A stretch of DNA of 64,000 nucleotides from Actinokineospora pegani (GTDB taxonomy: Bacteria; Actinomycetota; Actinomycetes; Mycobacteriales; Pseudonocardiaceae): the NCBI RefSeq assembly GCF_009745975.1, contig NZ_WHOL01000061.1:1-64000 (forward strand). The letters run 5' to 3'. The notes under the pieces were generated by a model. The model saw only the letters and a list, made by a program, of their open reading frames with translations, was not told where the DNA came from and did no database searches. The stretch's first letter is position 1. Every line of letters starts with the position of its first letter. The translations under genes and the position numbers were made by a program. Of the stretch, positions 55,711-64,000 are shown in pieces.

Positions 55711-56295
55711 ATGACCACCGCGAGCACCCCCAAGGGGGAGCGCCGCAGACACGCGCTGATCGAAGCCGCCGTCGCCCTGATGGTCGAGGGCGGCTTCGAC
55801 GCCGTCCGCCACCGAGCCGTGGCCGAACGCGCAGGCCTGCCCCTGGCCTCGACGACGTACTACTTCGACTCCCTCGACGAGCTGATCACCTCCGCCCTGG
55901 AGTTCCACGGCCGCGCCGAACTGACCAGGGGCCGCGCCGCCCTGGACGAGCTGGCCGCCCCGGACACCGGCACCGGACAACTCCTGGACCTGGTCATCGA
56001 CCTGCTCCTGGGCCCGAGGAACAACGACGACGACGCCGAGATGGTCCTGCTCCGCTACGAACGCCTCATAGCCACCGGCCGCCGCCCCTACCTGCGCGAG
56101 CTGACCCTGGGCCTGGGCCAAGAACTCCGAGGCCTCCTGGCCGAGGCCTTCACCCGCTGCCGAACCCCCATCACCCCCGCCCGCCTGGAGCAACTCATCG
56201 CCCTGGTGGACGGCGCGGTGGTCAACGCCCTCATCGAGGTCAACCCCGACCCACGAGGCCGAGCCCGCCACATGCTCCAAGACTTCCTGGACTGA
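55711..56295 (+). CDS. TetR-family transcriptional regulator
   Basis: The 194-residue protein has a TetR helix-turn-helix (LIEAAVALMVEGGFDAVRHRAVAERAGLPLASTTYYF) and a ligand-binding C-terminal domain of unknown specificity. The target is unknown. It lies between the anti-sigma gene and purB on the same strand, with no clear promoter of its own seen. Confidence 0.9.
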   Translation: MTTASTPKGERRRHALIEAAVALMVEGGFDAVRHRAVAERAGLPLASTTYYFDSLDELITSALEFHGRAELTRGRAALDELAAPDTGTGQLLDLVIDLLLGPRNNDDDAEMVLLRYERLIATGRRPYLRELTLGLGQELRGLLAEAFTRCRTPITPARLEQLIALVDGAVVNALIEVNPDPRGRARHMLQDFLD

Positions 56296-56431
56296 AGAGC
56301 CACCACCAAGCCCCCCGCTCTTGCCCTCACACAGCGCATGATCGTCGTAGGGGTCCCCGGGCTCACGCATTCACCCCAACGAGCAATGCCCGCGAATCCC
56401 CCGGCTTTTGAGGCCCGAGCGCAGCGCCGAC

Positions 56432-56437
56432 TAGGCT
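56432..56437 (+). promoter_or_regulatory. -10 element of leaderless purB
   Basis: TAGGCT is eight bases before the purB GTG, with no ribosome-binding site. It closely matches the purC layout. Confidence 0.5.
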
Positions 56438-56445
56438 CGCCCCCC

Positions 56446-57882
56446 GTGACCGCAGCGCAGAAGCCCCGCATCCCCAACGTCCTCGCCGGGCGCTACGCCT
56501 CAACCGAGCTGGCCACCCTCTGGTCCCCCGAGGAGAAGATCCGCCTGGAGCGCGAGCTCTGGCTGGCCGTCCTCACCGCCCAGTCCACCCTCGGCGTCGA
56601 CGTCCCCCAGGGCGCCATCGACGACTACCGCCGCGTCCTCGACCAGGTGGACCTGGACAGCATCGCCGCCCGCGAGCGGGTCACCCGCCACGACGTCAAG
56701 GCGCGCATCGAGGAGTTCAACGCCCTCGCCGGTCACGAGCACGTGCACAAGGGCATGACCTCCCGCGACCTCACCGAGAACGTCGAGCAGCTCCAGGTCC
56801 GCCGCTCCCTCGAGCTGGTCCGCACCCGCGTCGCCGCCGTCCTGGGCCGCTTGGCCCGGCTCGCCACCGAGCACACCGACCTGGTCCTGGCGGGTCGCTC
56901 GCACAACGTCGCCGCGCAGGCCACGACGCTGGGCAAGCGGTTCGCCACCGCGGCCGACGAGCTGCTGGTCGCCTTCGCCCGGCTCGACGAGCTGATCACC
57001 CGGTACCCGCTGCGCGGGGTCAAGGGCCCGGTCGGCACCGCCCAGGACATGTTCGACCTGCTCGGCGACGAGGCCAAGCTGGTGGAGCTGGAGCGGGTCG
57101 TCGCCGAGCACCTGGGCTTCGCGCACCGGTTCACCAGCGTCGGGCAGGTCTACCCGCGCTCGCTGGACTACGAGGTCGTCACCACCCTGGTCCAGGTCGC
57201 CGCCGCCCCGTCCAGCCTGGCCAAGACCATCCGGCTGATGGCGGGCCACGAGCTGGTCACCGAGGGCTTCAAGCCCGGCCAGGTCGGCTCCTCGGCAATG
57301 CCGCACAAGATGAACACCCGGTCCTGCGAGCGCGTCAACGGCCTGGCCGTGATCCTGCGCGGGCACGCCTCGATGGTCGGCGAGCTGGCGGGCGACCAGT
57401 GGAACGAGGGCGACGTGTCCTGCTCGGTCGTGCGCCGGGTGGCCCTGCCGGACGCCTTCTTCGCCCTCGACGGCCTGCTGGAGACCTTCCTGACCGTGCT
57501 CGACGAGTTCGGCGCCTACCCGGCCGTCGTCGCCCGCGAACTCGACCGCTACCTGCCGTTCCTGGCCACCACCAAGGTCCTGATGGCCTCGGTCCGGGCC
57601 GGGGTCGGCCGGGAGACCGCGCACGAGGCGATCAAGGAGAACGCCGTCGCGGTGGCGCTGGCCATGCGCGAGCAGGGCCTCGACCGCAACGACCTGTTCG
57701 ACCGCCTCGCCGCCGACGAGCGCGTCCCGCTGGACCGGGCCGGGCTGGACGCGCTGGTGGCCGACCGGGTGTCGTTCACCGGGGTCGCCGGGGGGCAGGT
57801 GGCGGCCGTGGTCGCCCGCGTCGCCGAGGTGCTGGACCGCTTCCCCGACGCCGCCGGGTACGCGCCGGGGGCCATCCTCTAG
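56446..57882 (+). CDS. purB: Adenylosuccinate lyase PurB
   Basis: The 478-residue protein has RYASTELATLWSPEEKIRLE, HEHVHKGMTSRDLTEN, the catalytic-loop signature GSSAMPHKMNTRSCERV and RYPLRGVKGPVGTAQD. It cleaves SAICAR and adenylosuccinate with release of fumarate, serving purine synthesis at two steps. The GTG start gives the family N-terminus. The stop overlaps the convergent lipoprotein gene by four bases. Confidence 0.96.
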   Translation: MTAAQKPRIPNVLAGRYASTELATLWSPEEKIRLERELWLAVLTAQSTLGVDVPQGAIDDYRRVLDQVDLDSIAARERVTRHDVKARIEEFNALAGHEHVHKGMTSRDLTENVEQLQVRRSLELVRTRVAAVLGRLARLATEHTDLVLAGRSHNVAAQATTLGKRFATAADELLVAFARLDELITRYPLRGVKGPVGTAQDMFDLLGDEAKLVELERVVAEHLGFAHRFTSVGQVYPRSLDYEVVTTLVQVAAAPSSLAKTIRLMAGHELVTEGFKPGQVGSSAMPHKMNTRSCERVNGLAVILRGHASMVGELAGDQWNEGDVSCSVVRRVALPDAFFALDGLLETFLTVLDEFGAYPAVVARELDRYLPFLATTKVLMASVRAGVGRETAHEAIKENAVAVALAMREQGLDRNDLFDRLAADERVPLDRAGLDALVADRVSFTGVAGGQVAAVVARVAEVLDRFPDAAGYAPGAIL

Positions 57883-58460
57883 AACGCCCAGGACCACCCG
57901 GCGTTGTCCTGCAGGGTTCCTGGTCGGAAGACGACGCTGCCCTTGGGGAACCGCGTGTCCAGGACGATCTCGCCCCGGTAGACCTGGCCCTGTTTCACCA
58001 GGTCGGGCAGGTACCGGCTGCCGGGCAGGCACCTGTTGGCCGCCGCGGTCTGCAACGGGCTGGTGTCGAGGTCGCCGCTCGGGTCGATGACCTTGAAGTC
58101 GGCGCTGTTGAGGTCGTGGAGCGTGGCGCCGTCGTAGTTCGGGCCGGTCTCGGCGGTGACGGTGATGGCGATGAAGTGCCCGTTGGCAGGCTTGGTCGCG
58201 GCCCGGCCGGTGCACTTGGGGTCGACCACGATCTTGTCGAAGCTGAAGCTCACCATCAGGCCGAGCGCGTCGTTGCGGATGCCCGCCTGCTCGCCCCACT
58301 GCTTGGGCAGCAGGCTCAGGACGCGGGGGGCGGTCGGCTCGGGCTTGGAGCCGGTCTGGTGGATGTTCGCGGACGGGCCGGGGACCCCCTCGACCACTGT
58401 CGTGCAGGCAGTCGTCAGCGCGGTGGCCGCCCCGACGAGCAGGACCGTCCGGAGGCGCAC
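57879..58460 (-). CDS. Lipoprotein of unknown function
   Basis: The 193-residue protein has a lipoprotein signal (MRLRTVLLVGAATALTTAC, Cys19) and a beta-rich domain with GHFIAITVTAETGPNYDGAT and GEIVLDTRFPKGSVVFRPG. This resembles the DUF4352-like immunoglobulin-type fold of actinobacterial lipoproteins, but the match is weak. GGGGAGGAA lies before the GTG. Confidence 0.65.
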   Translation of the reverse strand: MRLRTVLLVGAATALTTACTTVVEGVPGPSANIHQTGSKPEPTAPRVLSLLPKQWGEQAGIRNDALGLMVSFSFDKIVVDPKCTGRAATKPANGHFIAITVTAETGPNYDGATLHDLNSADFKVIDPSGDLDTSPLQTAAANRCLPGSRYLPDLVKQGQVYRGEIVLDTRFPKGSVVFRPGTLQDNAGWSWAF

Positions 58461-58508
58461 GGGTTCCTCCCCTCGCGTAAACGTGCCGCCTATTCTCGCA
58501 TGTCACGG

Positions 58509-58514
58509 TACTTT
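58509..58514 (+). promoter_or_regulatory. -10 element of leaderless MOSC gene
   Basis: TACTTT lies six bases before the GTG at 58521, with no ribosome-binding site. This favours GTG 58521 over the ATG at 58500. Confidence 0.5.
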
Positions 58515-58520
58515 ACCGAG

Positions 58521-59345
58521 GTGACAACGGTTTCCGCGCTCTTTTGCTACCCGGTGAAGGGTTTCGCCGCCGTCGCGCTCGACCGGGCCGAGGTGTCGGT
58601 CACCGGCGTCGTCGGCGACCGGGCGCTCATGGTGGTCTCGGCCGAGGACGGCGTGTTCCTCAGCCAACGCGTCCTGCCCGCGATGGCGACGGTCCGGCCG
58701 GAGTTCGTCGACGGCGGCCTCCGGCTGACCCGCGGCGGCAGTTCGACCGAGGTGCGGGTGGTCCTCGACGGGCCGCGGCGGCAGGTCAGCCTCTTCAAGC
58801 ACTGGTTCGGCGAGGCCGTCGACCAGGGCGAGGACGCGGCGCGCTGGTGCAGCGAGGCGCTGGGCAGGCAGGTGCGGCTGGTCGGGGTGGCCCCCGAGCA
58901 CGACCGCGACGGCTGGGGCGAGCACCCCGGCAAGATCGGGTTCAGCGACGCGCACGCGCTGTCGATGATCTCCGAGTCCTCTTTGGACGCTCTGAACGAG
59001 CGGATCGCGGGCAGCGGCGGCAGGCCGGTGCCGATGGACCGCTTCCGCCCCAACGTCGTCGTCTCCGGCTGGGCCGAGCCGCACACCGAGGACACCGTGC
59101 GCGAGCTGGGCATCGGCACCGCCGACCTCGGCTTCTCCACCAAGGCCATCCGCTGCGCCGTCCCCACCGTCGACCAGCGCACGGGCGAGCGCGACGGCCC
59201 GGAGCCGACCCGCACGCTCGCCTCCTACCGCCGCGAGCCCGACTTCGGCGGCGGCGTCAGCTTCGGCGCCAAACTGGCGGTCCTGACCCCGGGCACGATC
59301 GCCGTCGGCGACCGGGTGCGGGTCCGCCGCTGGGCCGCGGGCTAG
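58521..59345 (+). CDS. MOSC domain protein (YcbX-like)
   Basis: The 274-residue protein has a MOSC N-terminal beta-barrel (VSALFCYPVKGFAAVALDRA), then a MOSC core with PMDRFRPNVVVSGW, CAVPTVDQRTGE and GGGVSFGAKLAVL, where Cys (in IRCAVPT) is the candidate molybdenum-cofactor ligand. Related proteins reduce N-hydroxylated compounds. Its TAG lies in the CTAG that begins the small element at 59342. Confidence 0.87.
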   Translation: MTTVSALFCYPVKGFAAVALDRAEVSVTGVVGDRALMVVSAEDGVFLSQRVLPAMATVRPEFVDGGLRLTRGGSSTEVRVVLDGPRRQVSLFKHWFGEAVDQGEDAARWCSEALGRQVRLVGVAPEHDRDGWGEHPGKIGFSDAHALSMISESSLDALNERIAGSGGRPVPMDRFRPNVVVSGWAEPHTEDTVRELGIGTADLGFSTKAIRCAVPTVDQRTGERDGPEPTRTLASYRREPDFGGGVSFGAKLAVLTPGTIAVGDRVRVRRWAAG

Positions 59346-59488
59346 GTCGTGTTTCGGAAGTCGGTTCGACGAGAGTCGTGATCGGGGTGGTTCGGTGGCG
59401 GTGCGGGGTGGAGGTGCCTTCACCCCGTGCCGTCAGGGGCCGCGTCCGGCGCGGCTATCGCGAACAGCGGCTCCCGAACACGACCTAG
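59342..59488. mobile_element. 147-bp MITE-like element with terminal inverted repeats and CTAG ends
   Basis: The ends CTAGGTCGTGTTTCGG (59342-59357) and CCGAACACGACCTAG (59474-59488) are inverted repeats, extending to about 19 bases with one gap and two mismatches. CTAG at each end looks like a 4-bp target duplication, as made by IS5-type transposases. The interior codes for nothing recognisable. It lies exactly between the convergent MOSC and 56-residue genes, whose stop codons both lie in CTAG. Confidence 0.65.
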
Positions 59489-59655
59489 CGACCGATCTGC
59501 TTGTTGGACTTGCCCTTGATCGCGCCGTAGGCGGCGACGCCCACCGTCGCCACGGCGGCGATGATGAGCAGGGTGCCGATCGCCTTGAACACGAAGCCGA
59601 TCACGCTCAACGCGATCCAGATCACGATGATCGCGCCGATGATCTTGAGCAGCAT
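59485..59655 (-). CDS. 56-residue small membrane protein
   Basis: The frame reads MLLKIIGAIIVIWIALSVIG, then FVFKAIGTLLIIAAVATVGV and a basic tail AYGAIKGKSNKQIGR: two membrane helices. GGGGAGGAACC stands just before the ATG at 59655. The TAG stop lies in the CTAG end of the 147-bp element. Small two-helix proteins of this kind are common in actinobacteria; the function is unknown. Confidence 0.8.
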   Translation of the reverse strand: MLLKIIGAIIVIWIALSVIGFVFKAIGTLLIIAAVATVGVAAYGAIKGKSNKQIGR

Positions 59656-59674
59656 GGTTCCTCCCCTGGTGCAC

Positions 59675-60850
59675 TCAGCCGGTCAACGAGCCCGGGCCGT
59701 CGATCGTTCCCAGCCAGGGTCCCAGCCTGCGCAAGCCCTCCCGCACGTCCTCGCTCGACCCGGCGAAGGAGAACCGGATCGAGCGACCGCCGTCGGCGGG
59801 GTCGAAGTCGACACCGGGGACGACGGCGACGCCCGTGTCGGCGAGCAGGCGCTTGCAGAAGGCCATCGAGTCGTGCGTCAGGTGGGACACGTCGGCGTAG
59901 GCGTAGAAGGCGCCGTCGGCGGGGGCGACGCCGGTGATGCCCAGGTCGGCGAGGCCGTCGAGGAGCAGTCGGCGGTTGGTGGCGTAGCGGGCGACGTGGC
60001 CGTCCTGCTCGGCGTAGGCCTCGTCGGTGAAGGCGGCGACGGCGGCTCGCTGCGACAGCGCGGGCGGGCAGATGGTGAAGTTCGCCGTCAGGCAGGACAC
60101 GGCCGCGCGCAGCCGCTCGGGGACCAGCAGCCACCCCAGCCGCCACCCGGTCATCCCGAAGTACTTCGAGAACGAGTTGACCACGATGGCCTCGCGCGAG
60201 TGCGCCCACGCCGTCGCCGTCTCGGCCCCGTAGGAGATGCCGTGGTAGATCTCGTCGCTGACCAGCCGCACCCCGCGCTCGGTGCACCACCCGGCGATGG
60301 CGGCCAGCTCGGCGGGGGCGAGCACGGTGCCGGTCGGGTTCGCCGGGCTCGCCACGATCAGCCCGTCCAGCGGCCCGGCCGCCTCGAGCGCCTCGACGGT
60401 GGGCTGCAGGCACGCCAGCTCGACGACCTCGCAGCCCAGCGCGGTGAGGATGTTGCGGTAGGCCGGGTACCCGGGCCTGGTCAGCGCGACCCTGGCGCCG
60501 ACGTCGAACGCCGACAGGAAGGCCAGCAGGAACCCGCCGCTGGACCCGGTGGTCACCACGACGTCCTCGGCGGAGACCGGCTCCCCGTACCAGCGCCCGT
60601 AGTGGCCCGCGATCGCCTGCCGCAGCTCGGGGATGCCCAACTGCTCGGTGTACCCAGGGTCGGCGGCGATCGCCTCGACCGCCGCCGCCCGCACCGCCTT
60701 CGGCGCCCCGGTCGAGGGCTGCCCCGCCGCGAACGACACGACATCCCCGTGCGTGCGCTGCCTGGCGTTGGCCGCGGACAGGACGTCCATGACGTAGAAC
60801 GGGGGGACCAGCGCGCGGTTCGCGACCCCGAGCAGGCGGGAGCTGTGCAT
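59675..60850 (-). CDS. Class I/II PLP-dependent aminotransferase
   Basis: The 391-residue enzyme has FAAGQPSTGAPKAVRAAAVE, YTEQLGIPELRQAIAGHYG, ASPANPTGTVL, SDEIYHG and the cofactor lysine in NSFSKYFGMTGWRLGW, with the Arg of RFSFAGSS near the end. It is probably an aspartate-family or aromatic aminotransferase; the substrate is not fixed. Downstream of it lies the 56-residue gene on the same strand. Confidence 0.9.
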   Translation of the reverse strand: MHSSRLLGVANRALVPPFYVMDVLSAANARQRTHGDVVSFAAGQPSTGAPKAVRAAAVEAIAADPGYTEQLGIPELRQAIAGHYGRWYGEPVSAEDVVVTTGSSGGFLLAFLSAFDVGARVALTRPGYPAYRNILTALGCEVVELACLQPTVEALEAAGPLDGLIVASPANPTGTVLAPAELAAIAGWCTERGVRLVSDEIYHGISYGAETATAWAHSREAIVVNSFSKYFGMTGWRLGWLLVPERLRAAVSCLTANFTICPPALSQRAAVAAFTDEAYAEQDGHVARYATNRRLLLDGLADLGITGVAPADGAFYAYADVSHLTHDSMAFCKRLLADTGVAVVPGVDFDPADGGRSIRFSFAGSSEDVREGLRRLGPWLGTIDGPGSLTG

Positions 60851-60859
60851 TGTCGGAGC

Positions 60860-60872
60860 CTAGGCCGTGTTG
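60860..60872. mobile_element. Solitary IS-like end motif at pseudogene truncation point
   Basis: CTAGGCCGTGTTG matches the terminal repeat CTAGGTCGTGTT of the element at 59342 except for one base. It sits where the transglycosylase pseudogene loses similarity to its family. It may be a scar of an element that removed the 3' end. Confidence 0.45.
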
Positions 60873-61429
60873 TGGGGGGGCCGTTGGCGGCGTTGGAGTC
60901 CCGGTTGTTGATCGCGTTGGGGTTTCCGCTGGACTCGTGCTGGATGGTCTGGGCGTCCGCCTCGGACACGGCGACGCCGTGCTCGCGCAGCTCGGCGATC
61001 GCTTCCTGGATTTACTGCTGGACATCGCCCGGGGCTGACCGCTGGGATCGGAACCGCCGGATGACCTGCCGGAGCTCGCCGGGGCGGTGTTCACGCGCGC
61101 CGGATCGGTGCCGACGACCGGCGTCGGAGTCCACTCGATGTTCTTGCCGGGGCCGGGGACGCAGGGCCTGACCGTGGCGTCGACCTCGCCGACGGAGTCG
61201 TTCGCGGCGGTCCCGGCGGTGGTAAGGCGGGTGCCGGTGGCGGCGGGCTGGACCTGGTAGAGCTCGGTCGCCTCGTCGGCGAGCCGGCCGAGCTGGGCAG
61301 CGCGCCGAAGACCCCGGCGTCGACGTTGACCGGCAGGCCGTCGCCCGCCGCGGCGATCGGACCGGCCTGGCCGGACACGGCGGCCCGGCACTGTTCGATC
61401 GCCTTCAGGTTGATGTTGGAGCCCGTCAC
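60860..61429 (-). pseudogene. Decayed type VII-linked lytic transglycosylase gene
   Basis: From the GTG at 61429 the frame reads NINLKAIEQCRAAVSGQAGP and GVFGAL, a small helical T7SS-type N-terminal domain. It then shifts frame near 61300 to AQLGRLADEATELYQVQPAA and KNIEWTPTPVVGTDPARV, and shifts again near 61090 to ELRQVIRRFRSQRS. An in-frame TAA sits at VQQ-stop-IQEAIAEL. The last part, QHESSGNPNAINNRDSNAAN, is the start of an SLT transglycosylase domain, cut off at the CTAGG motif. Two frameshifts, one nonsense codon and a truncation make it inactive. Confidence 0.75.
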
Positions 61430-61450
61430 GGGTCGACCCCTGAGCACAGG

Positions 61451-62221
61451 TCAGACCTCTTCGAGCAAATCCCACACACAGGCGGCCAGGCGCGCGTTGT
61501 CCGCGGGCGCGACGGTGCTCCACATGCGCCCGTCGGCACTGGGCTTGGCCAGGTAGAGGTAGCGGCCCGCCTCCGTGTCGTGGAAGGACACCACCCGCTC
61601 GGCGCGGCGGCGGCGCTGGTCGCGGCGCGACACCCGGGTCGCGCCGAGCTGCCCGCGCACGGTGGCCCCGCTGGCCATCGCGGCCAGGGTCTGCGCATCA
61701 GCCAGCATGACCCCGTTCTGGTACAGCGTGGTGACCATGCCCTGCGGGGAGCCGTCGGCGGCCTTGTCCGCCTCCAGCAGCAGGTCGGTGGGCAGGCTGA
61801 CCGACCGCCCCGGGCCCGCGGGGACCTCCCCGGCGATGGACACGGCCGCCTCGGCCAGCGCGGTGGCCCTGGTCGGGATGAGCCAGACCTCCGCGCGGTC
61901 GACAGCGGCCAGCAGCGCGTCGTCGCCCCCCGCCACCGCCAGCGCCCGGATCTCGCGGTCGGTCCACACCCAGCTGTCCACGCTCACCCTGGCGTGGGCG
62001 AGCAGCGCCAGCCGGTCGGCCAGCTCGGGCGCGGCCCGGCCCGCCTTGGCCAACCCGCGCTCGGCGAGGCTGGTGAGAGCCGCCTCGACCAGGTCCGCGC
62101 GCTCGGTGTGGGTGGCGCCGGGGCTGGGGACGTCGATGGCGACGTGCCTGCGCGGGAGCCGCTCGGACTCCCAGAGCACGTCGAACTCCAACGCCGAGAG
62201 CACGACAGAGCCGGTGGTCAA
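61451..62221 (-). CDS. EspG-family ESX secretion chaperone, cassette 3
   Basis: The 256-residue protein starts VVLSALEFDVLWESERL-like sequence and ends with RVVSFHDTEAGRYLYLAKPS and VAPADNARLAACVWDLLEE, matching the paralogues at 4131 and 32372. It should serve the PPE-like protein encoded just upstream. The TTG at 62221 starts 10 bases after that stop; a GTG a few codons later is possible. Confidence 0.83.
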   Translation of the reverse strand: MTTGSVVLSALEFDVLWESERLPRRHVAIDVPSPGATHTERADLVEAALTSLAERGLAKAGRAAPELADRLALLAHARVSVDSWVWTDREIRALAVAGGDDALLAAVDRAEVWLIPTRATALAEAAVSIAGEVPAGPGRSVSLPTDLLLEADKAADGSPQGMVTTLYQNGVMLADAQTLAAMASGATVRGQLGATRVSRRDQRRRRAERVVSFHDTEAGRYLYLAKPSADGRMWSTVAPADNARLAACVWDLLEEV

Positions 62222-62231
62222 GGGGTGGGCC

Positions 62232-63548
62232 TCACTCGTCCTGGCCGAGCACGGGGTTGACCACGAGCCGCTCGTCGCCGAAGACGTCGTCGGAGTCGAT
62301 CCCGTACTTGCGCACGTGCTCGTCATCATCCTCACCGGGCGCACCCGCACCCGCGGCGGGGGACATCACCGACGACGGACCACGCCCACCCCGGCCCGCC
62401 CCCAGCTTCTCGGCGTTGCGCGCGGCCCTGGCCTGCTCCTCCGGCGCACCCGCGATCGGCGACCGATTCTTGCCCTCGGCCCCGTCCGGCGTGACCCCCT
62501 TGGCGCCACCCGCGGCCCCACCAGCGGCACCGCCCCCGGCCGCACCGCGCACGACCCGGTCCCGCTCCAGCGCCGCACCCGCCGCCGCGCCCGCCCCACC
62601 GGCGCCCGCGATCCCGGCCGCCGTGGCCGCGCCGTCCATCATGCCGAGACCGGGCCGGAGCCCGCCGAAGTTCGAGGCGCCCTGCACGGGCAGGCCGCCC
62701 GGGTTGCTGCCGGTGGGCCCGATCCCCGCCAGGCGCCCGGGCCCGTTCGGCGAGTTCGAGCCGGGGCTGCCGGGGCTGTTGGCGTTGCCGGAGTTGCCGT
62801 TCGACCCCGCCGACCCACCGCCGCCACCGCCCCCCGGGAACGCCCCGAACTGCCCCGATCCACCACCGGGCACACCAACCGACCCCGGAGCCCCAGGCGC
62901 CCCACCGCCCCCACCCGGGGTGAAGGTCGCCGAGTTGACGGTGAAGCTCTGCGCCGACGTGCCCCCCTGCGCCCCCTGCGGCTGCGCCACCAGGTCCAAC
63001 CCCGGCGGCACCGGCAACGACTGCGCCCCCGAGATCGCCGCCTGACTCCCGTTCTTGTACTCGTTCATCGCCGCGGCCGCCGCATCATGCGCCTGCTGCC
63101 GCTGCTGCACCTCATGTGCGTGATCAGTAGTCCACCCGAACGCCCCAGCCGCCTTGTCCCACACGCTCTGCTGCGTGTCCCCCCGCAGCTCCCCACCCTG
63201 CGGCGCCGACCGCGAGGTCGAGGCGAACACCGACCCCTGCTCCCCAACCTGAGACGCGGAAGCCGCCACCACCGGCCCCGCCTCCTCGGCGTAAACCCCA
63301 GCCTGCTGAGTCGCCTCCTGCCCACCCTGGGACGCGGCGCCCTCCCACTCGACCCCGATCCGAGCCAACTCCGTACGCAACGTCCGGTCGGTCTCCTCGA
63401 GGCTCACCGCGATCTGCTTGAGCGCCCGGACCGCCTCCTCCAGCGAGGAGCCGCCCGGGCCCTGCCGCAGGCCGTCCAACTGGGCGGCGAGGGCGGGGTA
63501 GCTGTAGCCCTCGAACCGCAGGTTGCCGAGTCCGTGATCCTGGCCCAT
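62232..63548 (-). CDS. PPE-like, glycine-rich type VII secretion substrate, cassette 3
   Basis: The 438-residue protein has a helical N-terminal domain with W68-E-G70 (ARIGVEWEGAASQGGQEA), then a Gly/Asn/Pro-rich region (about 205-400) and an acidic tail KYGIDSDDVFGDERLVVNPV. The tail follows the same plan as those in cassettes 1 and 2. It is probably an ESX substrate; function unknown. Confidence 0.77.
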   Translation of the reverse strand: MGQDHGLGNLRFEGYSYPALAAQLDGLRQGPGGSSLEEAVRALKQIAVSLEETDRTLRTELARIGVEWEGAASQGGQEATQQAGVYAEEAGPVVAASASQVGEQGSVFASTSRSAPQGGELRGDTQQSVWDKAAGAFGWTTDHAHEVQQRQQAHDAAAAAMNEYKNGSQAAISGAQSLPVPPGLDLVAQPQGAQGGTSAQSFTVNSATFTPGGGGGAPGAPGSVGVPGGGSGQFGAFPGGGGGGGSAGSNGNSGNANSPGSPGSNSPNGPGRLAGIGPTGSNPGGLPVQGASNFGGLRPGLGMMDGAATAAGIAGAGGAGAAAGAALERDRVVRGAAGGGAAGGAAGGAKGVTPDGAEGKNRSPIAGAPEEQARAARNAEKLGAGRGGRGPSSVMSPAAGAGAPGEDDDEHVRKYGIDSDDVFGDERLVVNPVLGQDE

Positions 63549-63557
63549 CTCAGCCCC

Positions 63558-64000
63558 TCACCTCGATGCCTGGAGTGTGGTCATGGCCAACCCTGCGGCC
63601 TGCTCGCTGAGCTGGCACACCTGGTCCTGGGAGAACTTCCCGGTGGTGATCGGGGTCATCCTGATCACAAGCTGCTGCCCCTCAGCCACATCGACACTGG
63701 TCGAGCAGTCAATCGACTCGCCTTCACCAGGTAGGTGATACTGCGCCGCGGCGTAACCCTCAACGCTTACCAGCTTCGACTCGACGTTCCGCTTGCCCTC
63801 CAACCAAGGCCCGATTCCCTCGGTGGTCACGACGGTGGCCGTGTAGCTGTAGCTGTTGCCTTGGTCGAAGACGTTGAACATGCAGTTCTTCGCGCCCTCG
63901 AACGCGCCGCCGTTGGTACCGGGCAGGAAGCGGGAAACCTTGATCTGCTTGAGCTGGTCCTTGGTCATGACCGCACACGGGTCAACCGCGTCCAACCTCA
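63558..64000 (-). CDS. DUF3558-type protein, cassette 3, 5' end outside window
   Basis: The visible 147 residues start ...LDAVDPCAVMTKDQLKQIKV, with NCMFNVFDQGNSYSYTATVV and a C-terminal QLSEQAAGLAMTTLQ, the DUF3558 pattern seen in the lipoprotein at 6697. The frame is open past the window edge, where a signal peptide and lipobox are expected. It lies nine bases upstream of the PPE-like gene, so the order DUF3558-PPE-EspG is shared with cassette 1. Confidence 0.78.
   Translation of the reverse strand, partial: RLDAVDPCAVMTKDQLKQIKVSRFLPGTNGGAFEGAKNCMFNVFDQGNSYSYTATVVTTEGIGPWLEGKRNVESKLVSVEGYAAAQYHLPGEGESIDCSTSVDVAEGQQLVIRMTPITTGKFSQDQVCQLSEQAAGLAMTTLQASR

Overview
The window is very GC-rich actinobacterial chromosome. 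GTG and TTG starts, 4-bp start/stop overlaps and leaderless transcripts are common. A mycothiol synthase, GlnR, EspG/PPE-like type VII secretion partners, an LmeA-like protein and an RsiG-like anti-sigma factor point to the order Pseudonocardiales, most likely family Pseudonocardiaceae. The genus cannot be fixed from sequence alone.

From about 1 to 31 kb and around 46-49 kb the genes recall the Mycobacterium tuberculosis Rv0803-Rv0822c neighbourhood, from memory of that genome: LCP protein, phoU, pst genes, mshD, glnR, lmeA, thioredoxin-like protein, rhodanese, SseC-like DUF1416, nitrobindin-like protein, aminotransferase IV, YgfZ, DUF3073, purM, purF, an SCP2-like gene and purSQL. Lineage-specific genes are inserted: a PxpB/PxpC pair, a BKACE enzyme, the RsiG-like protein and type VII cassettes.

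Layout. 1-4.1 kb: a wall-polymer ligase with a long proline-rich cytoplasmic tail, then phoU. 4.1-8 kb: type VII cassette 1. 8-12 kb: pstSCAB. 12-14 kb: mshD and glnR. 14.4-18.4 kb: lmeA, then a sulfur-metabolism operon headed by a small leaderless Cys/Arg leader peptide. 18.4-26.7 kb: pxpBC, rsiG-like, BKACE, ygfZ-fur, pabC-like and unknown genes. 26.7-32.4 kb: OYE reductase, arfB, purM, purF, a TVP38 membrane protein and an SCP2-like gene. 32.4-35.7 kb: type VII cassette 2 and a T7SS-associated gene. 35.7-44 kb: a PAS-GGDEF-EAL protein, GH25 lysozyme, purC, a deacetylase-like protein and a subtilase. 44-50 kb: an MBL enzyme, an aldehyde dehydrogenase and purSQL. 50-60.9 kb: GMC oxidoreductase, potassium channel, threonine aldolase, a sigma/anti-sigma pair, TetR, purB, MOSC, a small mobile-element scar and an aminotransferase. 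60.9-64 kb: type VII cassette 3 with a decayed lytic-transglycosylase gene.

Working links. Two matched PHO boxes, each about 28 bp before a -10 element, tie phoU and pstSCAB to PhoP. purM, purF, purC, purSQL and purB together cover much of de novo purine synthesis. The GGDEF-EAL protein and the RsiG-like protein both suggest cyclic di-GMP signalling. Three EspG/PPE-like cassettes lie within 60 kb although no ESX membrane machinery is present here. Homology and family calls come from reading the translations without any database search.
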